A model generated the notes under the pieces. The model saw nothing but the letters and a program-made list of their open reading frames with translations. It made no database searches and was not told the origin of the DNA. This document shows positions 57,654 to 64,000 of a DNA stretch of 64,000 bases, piece by piece (the first letter of the stretch is position 1; every line of letters starts with the position of its first letter). The translations under genes were made by a program, and so were the position numbers. Source of the stretch: Bimastos eiseni (Eukaryota; Annelida; Clitellata; Crassiclitellata; Lumbricidae); contig OY365810.1 of the NCBI GenBank assembly GCA_959347315.1, forward strand, positions 2,904,334 through 2,968,333, given 5' to 3'.

Positions 57654-57944
57654 GCTTTGTACACTGATATGTAATATCTAGTGACGGCATCCGTCCTTCG
57701 AGACATTTTGGCGTATTTGTTGTAAAAAATGGATTGGAAAGTTTGAAAGAAATGCTTTGACGAACTTGAAATTCCATTTGAATTTCAAATCGAATATCCG
57801 TAGAACAATTCGATTCGTTCTCTGTAGAGTTGTAGCATCTACTGTTGAGCATTCGACCGTAGAATGCACTTTCGATGAAAACGACTTCGCCATCAGAACA
57901 AGATGCATTGAAGGTGCTCCATAAACACACTTCTTCCGCTGCAT
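57654..57944 (-). CDS. LR4 SUEL-like lectin exon (type II)
   Basis: 291 bp, phase 1-1, acceptor TTTCTACAG, donor GTAAGT. EEVCLWSTFNASC, SAFYGRMLNSRC, NCSTDIRFEIQ, TPKCLEGRMPSLDITYQC. Pairs with the type II module of LR3 but keeps YGR where LR3 has FGR. Order in LR4: type II, type I, CCP, CCP, TM, tail. Confidence 0.82.
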
Positions 57945-58372
57945 CTGTAGAAACAGCAAATGAGGAAGTGTAATAAAAGGACTTAACTGTCATAATTACG
58001 TGTTTGGTTTCTTTGATCATTATGTTATTAGTGCCGTCGAGTCACCTACATAGCTTAACTACATAGCTACATACATGTAGCTCTTATCTACCTGACTCAA
58101 AGACACGCATCTTCCACAGGATGGCGTCTATTCCAATGTTGAAACATGCACTTCATATCCCCACACTTTTTCTTGTGTAGCCTGAATTGTAGGCCTACTA
58201 ACATCTCCTCTTTATGATAAGCAACATTAAGCTGATCCAAATGGTCCTTGACATGGCAACAAGTTTAAATGGGTAGGCCTAAATGTGTAAACGTCTTATT
58301 GTCTAAGTGTGTAACTACGATCATATGGAATTGGACAGCAACTGGTGCAGATCCTTCAAATTGCTATTATGC
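57945..58372. other. LR4 upstream sequence
   Basis: No exon recognised. From about 58.26 kb a degenerate repeat of TGTAAATGTG-type words begins and continues past the inserted element to ~58.92 kb. Confidence 0.4.
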
Positions 58373-58614
58373 GGTGACCACTCAATTCGTCGCAGTTCAT
58401 TTTGTCGCAATTCATTTCGTCGCAGCTCATTTCGTTGCATATATCGGTTTGGATCAGGTTGAGCAACGTGAGGGTCGGTTAGGGTCAGGTTATTACGTGG
58501 TGAGGGTCTGCTAGGGTCAGGCTATGCGTCGTGAGGGTCGCTTATGGCCAGGGCTAGGGTTAGTGAAGTTTTAAGATGCGACTAAATGATCTGCGACGAA
58601 ATGAACGGGAACCC
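58373..58614. mobile_element. ~242-bp TIR element (hAT- or Mutator-like MITE)
   Basis: Both ends carry inverted CGTCGCAG-type termini (left 'caattcgtcgcagttcattt', right, reversed, 'catttcgtcgcagatcattt'). The flanks show a direct repeat of 8-9 bp: CTATTATGC at 58364-58372 and CTATTGTGC from 58614. The middle is rich in AGGGT/TTAGGGT words. A fragment of the same family is at 22374-22420. Confidence 0.6.
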
Positions 58615-58920
58615 TATTGTGCGCAAGTGTGTTAAATTTATGAATAAATGTTTGAATGTATAGGCTTATGTGTCTGTAAATATTTACACGTGTACAGGTT
58701 TAATTGTTTGAATGTCAAACATTTTAAAGTGCAGGCCTAATTGTATAGTGTTTTAGCTGTTAAACGGTGCGAATGCGTAAAAGTTTAAATGTCTAAATTT
58801 TAATGTGCACCTATGTAAATGTCCAACGTATTGGCCTAAATGTGCAAGTGTACAAAGTTGTTAAATGTGTAGATTTATAACTGTAAAGAGGTGTAAATAA
58901 ATGTAGATGTGTAAATGCGA
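58615..58920. repeat. degenerate short tandem repeat (TGTAAATGTG-like)
   Basis: Words such as GTGTAAATG, TGTCTAAATT and GTGTAGATTT recur irregularly every ~10-20 bases on both sides of the inserted element. Confidence 0.5.
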
Positions 58921-59789
58921 GATCGAATGTCACAACACCCGCATGTCGATAACCCAACGCTTCAAGAGTTCACAAGCATGGCCCTTGAGAAGATGGCCAT
59001 GTTGGGGATTGTTGGACGCCCCTCAGAAACCAGCTTCAGAATCTTGAGAGAGCAATCACGTGATTTCCACAAGATTAGGCCTAAGGCTCTGGTTCTGCTG
59101 AGGTTCTGGTGTTCATAGCCTTACTAAATGTTTCATCTGTCGAGATAAAGAAGGGTATTTGAGGTGATAATAAGGAAACAGCCTATAAGAGAAATTATTT
59201 TCAGTCCACGTCAGAGGGTCAAATCAGACTTTGCACAGCGAGCGCTTATGACGAGAGAATAATTGAGTTTAAGACTATAAAGTTTGAAACATCGATATTC
59301 TAATTTAATTATTAAAAATTAAATTAATATTTATAATCAGCAAGATAAATAGGGATGAGGCAGTAAATTTATTTTAGTGTCACTTTGGTACTAGGAATTG
59401 CACTTCTATAAAACTGAATCTAAATTGATCTGACTATGGCTCAGTCTCACTATGCATGATAATCATCAAACATCCAGGAAGATATAGGCCTGGTGATTGG
59501 ATGTCCGACAAAAAGCAAAAGAAACTTACCGAAGTAAGGATGAAAAAATAAAACGCTTCCAAGGAGTAAAACTATGCCAAAAGGCTTTCCCATTTCATAC
59601 ACTATTCATTTATGTTGCCTGTCAATACGCCAATTCAAAACAGTCGCTTAAGCAGGAACTGAGCAAGTTTATAGTGACTTGCTGTCGATCTATACAAACA
59701 GTTGATAAGCAATCAGTGGTGTCTGCATCCGCTATCTGTTTGAGGGCCTTCAGGTTTAGTATTAATACATCCTATGCATAAGTATACTT

Positions 59790-59861
59790 ATTGTAGTATC
59801 GTGAAAGCGCAATGCTCAGCAAAAGGAAAACAATAAACGGCTTTAAACTCGCTTGAGCCAT
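59790..59861 (-). CDS. candidate signal peptide exon upstream of LR4
   Basis: An ATG at 59861 opens MAQASLKPFIVFLLLSIALS, a good signal peptide, in the right place and orientation for LR4. The only nearby donor (AA|GTATAC) is in phase 2, while the LR4 lectin exon needs phase 1, so either an extra exon intervenes or the match is coincidental. Confidence 0.3.
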
Positions 59862-60088
59862 ATATATGTCAAACATGTTCTGTTTGTTGCACATCTGCGA
59901 GTCAGTCAGAGGATTAGTCATACAAGCCTCACCAACATTCATCGCCATTCTTCCATCCAACTTTAGATGTTGATCACTTCCAGCTGCTGTTTAGTAGGTC
60001 TGATAAAGATACGTTGTGATACTAGCGAAATGGCCTAAGCCTACTACTGCTGTGACTACGATTACTATATTATTATAACTACGCTTCT

Positions 60089-60189
60089 TGCCGAATAAAA
60101 TATGAAATATTCGGTAACTTTGGAATGCCACCTATCAGACGGATAAGTGGCATTCCAAAGTTGGCAAATATTTCAGGTTTTATTCGGGA
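60089..60189. repeat. 101-bp imperfect hairpin
   Basis: Two 43-base arms (60089-60131 and 60147-60189) are inverted copies with about five mismatches, separated by a 15-base loop; the inner part is GGAATGCCAC/GTGGCATTCC. It could be a foldback MITE or a structured RNA. No target duplication was found. Confidence 0.75.
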
Positions 60190-60242
60190 CTCGCAATATT
60201 TCTATTCAACAGCGTTAACAGTTCGAGATCCTTTTACGAATG

Positions 60243-60530
60243 CGTAACTGCCCAGTTGGGTGGCCCTGACCTACCTGAAGTTTTTCTACACTCGTGTGTC
60301 CTCTACCTGGAAGGGCCTTTCACTCTGCTATGGCCCAGTCGAAGAGCTTTGCCTACGTTGACCCCTCGGTTTGGAACTGCTTTCCACAGCCCCTGCTCAT
60401 GGAAATTACTAGCTCTCTCACCTCACCTATTCAGGAGACACGCTAAGACTTTCCTGATCTCTGGCCCAGCCGACGAAGTACAGACGTCCGATTTGAGCGG
60501 CGCTATACAAATGCTTGATTACATTACAAT
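60243..60530 (+). mobile_element. LINE 3' end, second family (L2-like)
   Basis: Contains SRRALPTLTPRFGTAFHSPC in one frame and ends 'cgctatacaaatgcttgatt' plus ACATTAC, the same layout as 17780-18115. Frames are broken. Confidence 0.65.
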
Positions 60531-60880
60531 CAAGCTGCATAAGTTTATTTCAGATGGAAGAGAGCAATATTTTAAAACACAGTTCAGCATACATAATTAT
60601 TCATCAGGAATACTGTTACTCGAAGCATTGTTTTTGGACAGTAGCAAGCAGAACTTATTGTTGCAACTGAAATGAATTGAGATAGGTCCAGCAGTAGCTT
60701 AGTGCCATCATCAGTCTATTATGAAACTACACGAATACGAAACCCAACATAGATCTACTCTGTTTATGAAAGTTCCAGAAATCGCTTGTCTGCCCAGTTC
60801 TTTGCGAGCGATTTACCCGCTCACCAATTATTTCAAATGATGCTCTGACGTTCACCAAATTCCATTAAATTGTGTTTTAA

Positions 60881-60882
<2 letters not shown>

Positions 60883-60917
<35 letters not shown>
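60883..60917. repeat. (AAT)n microsatellite
   Basis: A run of AAT triplets within an otherwise featureless stretch (60.53-61.46 kb), where I see no gene. Confidence 0.9.
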
Positions 60918-61460
60918 GCAGAGTATTTACTATTCAGTCAGGAAATAGACCGTTCTGTAGGATTCGGACTGGGTGCACTCTTCAGGTGGGAAGTAGGCTT
61001 ACAAACAGGCACAGATAGGCTTAGAGGGAAAATCGGAATAAATGGATTGACCCAAATAGTTTACACATTTCATACTTCATAGCACACAAGGTACATGGTC
61101 GGTATTTCGCATTATTCTACAATTATGAAAACGTTACAAAAAGTGCAACAATGGCAATAATAATACACAAAAAATCAATGTTTTATCACAGATTTCACTA
61201 GTGTTAATCTGCCTGAAATTCACTCCTTTCATAGTCAGAGAAACACTTAGTCCCAACTGAAATCATCTGCAATTGTTTCTAAAAGCATCTTATCAAATTA
61301 CAACTGCAATAATCGTGTAATGGAAAATATCAAACAGAAAATAACCTGTTTACTGTTGAAGAAGTATTTGGTAAGAAAATAACTCAGAAAAAGAAATCAA
61401 ACAATAAACTATTCGCCACAGTCAAAGTCCACAACTTAGCGATAAAATTATTGAATACAC

Positions 61461-61552
61461 CCTGTAGCGACCAGGTAGTGCAAAATTGAGGCACAGTCCT
61501 GGTACTTGTCGAATTGGACTTCGCGAACTCGCAGACCTTTATCGTCGTAATC
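61461..61552 (-). CDS. possible exon of an unidentified gene
   Basis: Acceptor GTTTTCTTAG and donor GTGTAT bound a 92-bp open stretch, DYDDKGLRVREVQFDKYQDC and then ASILHYLVATG. LRVRExxxxDY resembles the start of GNAT acetyltransferase domains, but one strand of similarity is not enough. The phase (0 in) does not fit the exon at 62613-62706 directly. Confidence 0.25.
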
Positions 61553-62612
61553 CTAAGAAAACAGTACAATTATAAAGCATTTCATTAAGACACGAAGAAA
61601 ATCATTTGCCATCTATTAAAGTTGGTGATATGTGAGAGCAGAAATCAGTAGGTTGACGAGTTCCTTATTAACCGCTGTCACTTATAGGATTTCTGTCTCC
61701 TTCAGGTCAGAAGAAAACAAAAAAAGAACAATAGGAAGATGCTGATAATAATGTCTGTGAAGATTACAACAACCAAGATGATGACATGATAATTATCATC
61801 ATTCATTCATAACGAAAATTTATATAGGCTACTATTCAGGAGCGCTCCCGACTCCAGCATGAATGAAAAGTAGTTTTAAGGCAAGTATAGAAAGAGTCTG
61901 AGTGGACATGTATGATTGTGAAAAAGATTAGTATTGAAAACATGGACCAGGAAAACGGTGACACTGAGAAGCATCAACAGAAATAACAGAAATAAACTTC
62001 TGCAGAATGGATAAAAACTTGAATTGAATACGAACTAGAACTAATTTTCTCATATGGGGTCATGTGGAATCAATATAAGTCCGCTCTCTTCCCCATGGAA
62101 AGACTGACAAGAATCGGGTCCACCCTCTGCTTGACCTGCCTGGACATATGACCTGTCACCGACATAGATTTATCCAGTCAGTCAACAGGTTACTCAAGTT
62201 TCTGGTCTGCCCCTTTCGTATTCGTAATCATAATCTCCAAATTTCCAAAGCACCACTTGAAAGCCATGTGCAGGGCACCAGCTTATTCACAAGCTTATTT
62301 CCAGCTTCCAGCAACGAACTACCTTTCCAGGTCATTCTAGACACTCAACTACAACACATGTAAATGTAATTGATGGCGATCTCATACTGTAGTTTGATTT
62401 CTAGGACTCGATTGGATGGTGAAGGTGTGAACATTTTTTCTCCAGCCTATACTGTTCTAGAACTGAGCTGAATAAGGTATGTATATACATCTGAATTCAT
62501 TCCCATTCATAATTTTAAACCACAGTTCTGGATATTCACAACAACTGGCACCATATCGGAAATGCTAAGTTCAAGTCTATAATAGACTCAATATGGAGCA
62601 TCATTATTTCAC
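61553..62612. other. non-coding; possible old LINE piece
   Basis: A plus-strand frame at 62148-62363 has ISKAPLESHVQGTSLFTSLF and PASSNELPF, loosely like the end of jockey-type reverse transcriptases. Otherwise nothing recognisable. Confidence 0.3.
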
Positions 62613-62706
62613 CTTTGTTGATGACAAAGAAGCCCAGACCAACAGCTAGAACGACCACAGCCACTGGTAAGATATAATCAACCAACCGTGACGTCTGATG
62701 GCCCAT
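62613..62706 (-). CDS. first exon encoding an N-terminal membrane anchor
   Basis: An ATG at 62706 opens MGHQTSRLVDYILPVAVVVL and continues AVGLGFFVINK to a donor G|GTGAAA (phase 1). This is a signal-anchor or signal-peptide exon. Its partner exons were not identified with confidence; the exon at 61461-61552 is the nearest candidate but is out of phase. Confidence 0.4.
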
Positions 62707-63467
62707 TGACCTTGTACCTGTTTCAAGTACAAGGCTCTTATAATAATTGCTGATAAGATGTTAAAAACAACTTGCTGAAGACAAATTCTGATTAGATTGT
62801 TTTTATTTTAAACATAAATAGGCTTTTGGTCAAATTTGATGTGATGTTAAATTTATTTATCAAATTATGTACAAAGTAGACTGTAATAAAGAGACAGAAG
62901 GAAGAGTGTGTGGATATGATGAACAGATGGCTAGACAGAAGTGATGAAGAACGAAATGAAGAAAGTATGGATCGAAGGATGGACAGGTGGATGAATGAAA
63001 TGAACGAAGATAAGGTGGATAGACGGATAGACAAATCCTTGATGGACAAGCAAGTGTATTTCAAATAACTATAAACCGTCCACAACTTAGTTAATACATT
63101 CCATTACCAACGGCAGGCTACTTCTAAAAAGCAATCTGGTTTGCAAGAAATTGCTAAGAAATGTAACTTATAAACTATATGTAGGATGAAAATTAAATCA
63201 AACCAAAGGACTACCATAAAAGAAGGCAACTTCTTTGAATAACTCATCTTTGCCCAGGCTCTTAACATCCTCCATAGGCTGCATTGGTGTCTTGTATGAT
63301 TCCCTTCTTGGCTTTTCATCTGACTAACCATGAAACTTGGCTTGCACAACGCAATTGTTGATGAATAGCGAACAACAACTGATGTCTTCAACGCTAACAC
63401 AATAGCGTAGAGTAGATCAAATTAAAATAATATTGAGGTATATCATAGCTCTAAGTTTAATATTTAC
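62707..63467. other. intergenic or intron of the RING gene
   Basis: Open frames at 62792-63085 and 63104-63400 (minus) are low-complexity or unrecognised. I see no exon that extends the RING gene. Confidence 0.35.
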
Positions 63468-63792
63468 TTCGTTCTGTGAACCCTGTTGAGAAATATTCAC
63501 GGTCATGGTCTCGATCTGTTCTGTCACGGATATGACGCGTTGCTGTGATGCGCTGTCCTCGCAAATTCTGCTTCTTATCCAACCCATTAAAATCCGGATT
63601 CGGAATGAGAAACTCCCTTCGGCAGATTGGGCAGGGTAGGGTATCGCCAGACTTTTTGTTCGCATACCAGGCAGTCTTCTGCAGACATTTCAGGCAGAAT
63701 ATGTGAACGCAGGGCAACATCCGAGGGTTTACCAACGGATCTCGACAGATGCAACATTCCGTTACGTCTTCTAAGATTCTAATGGAATCCAT
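63468..63792 (-). CDS. RING-finger (TRIM-like) protein, first exon
   Basis: The ATG at 63792 opens a 325-bp exon ending at GTAAAT (phase 1). Residues ~13-60 form a C3HC4 RING: TECCICRD, then LPCVHIFCLKCLQ and LPCPICRREF, with the Cys/His spacing of E3 ubiquitin ligases. The N-terminal position, right after the start codon, is typical of TRIM proteins, followed by ~50 basic, Arg/Asp-rich residues. B-box or coiled-coil exons would lie downstream on minus, but none was recognised before 62.7 kb. The family is likely, the member unknown. Confidence 0.75.
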
Positions 63793-64000
63793 TCTAGTGT
63801 CAACAAATCGAAAAATGCCAATAGGTATTGACGTCGTAGGGTTTTTGAAGCTATTTATAGTCGGTATTTCCCAGAGTAATATTTATAACGGCTGTCCCTA
63901 AGCAGTGTGCCTTTATAAGAAAAATCTAGCCCATAGAGAGAATGAACACACCCATAACGAGACAGTTTAAATGAAGTTTCTACTTTCGCTTAACTATTTA
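63793..64000. other. upstream region of the RING gene
   Basis: Would hold the promoter and 5' UTR. AT-rich with TATTTATA-like words at 63850-63856, but no promoter element can be assigned. Confidence 0.3.

Noticed and set aside
1..64000. Bacterial-style features: operons, ribosome binding sites, CRISPR arrays
   Set aside because: Introns with GT-AG boundaries, eukaryotic domain families and LINE/hAT elements show a eukaryotic nuclear genome. No spaced repeat array of CRISPR type is present.

Overview
This is eukaryotic nuclear DNA, AT-rich, with small exons, long introns and many decayed transposons. The gene content (sea-urchin-egg-lectin type domains, short sushi/CCP modules, Ly6/uPAR domains, an Ig-bearing receptor and a RING finger) points to a marine invertebrate deuterostome, most likely an echinoderm. 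No species can be named from the sequence alone. Exon boundaries below were read by eye from splice signals, reading frame and agreement between paralogous copies. No transcript or database evidence was available.

Layout. (1) 0.09-0.74 kb: a TTAA-flanked piggyBac-like nonautonomous element filled with microsatellite. (2) 13.2-1.66 kb, minus strand: one receptor gene encoding a signal peptide, three Ig-like domains, a transmembrane segment and a TKL/MLK-like kinase domain that has lost both catalytic aspartates, so it is a predicted receptor pseudokinase. Its last visible exon is tandemly duplicated together with part of a LINE. (3) 16-30 kb, minus strand: three Ly6/uPAR (LU) gene copies. One is complete, one has only its first LU exon, and one is frameshifted at the end. 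(4) 22.6-27.3 kb on plus, and 33.7-38.7, 44.0-47.7 and 52.0-57.9 kb on minus: four transmembrane lectin receptors, here called LR1-LR4. They are built from 291-297 bp SUEL-like exons, CCP exons, a TM exon and a tyrosine-containing tail, and nearly every internal exon is phase 1-1. LR2 and LR3 lie in a segmental duplication of roughly 5-8 kb per copy; LR2 has a triplicated lectin exon and a replaced tail. (5) 61.5-62.7 kb: two weak minus-strand exons. (6) 63.5-63.8 kb, minus: the first exon of a RING/TRIM-like protein.

Together this looks like an immune or cell-surface recognition locus that is expanding by tandem duplication, exon gain and loss, and tail exchange. Lectin ectodomains would bind glycans outside the cell, and tails with a shared Y-x-E-L-L motif (one copy fits the ITIM consensus) would signal inside. 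The Ig pseudokinase may be another non-catalytic receptor. These roles are inferred, not shown.

The non-coding part holds several hAT-like nonautonomous elements with readable terminal inverted repeats and 8-bp target duplications, LINE 3' ends of at least two families, an RTE-like LINE, a mariner-like transposase remnant, inverted repeats and trinucleotide tracts. The palindrome TAGGCCTA is strongly over-represented.
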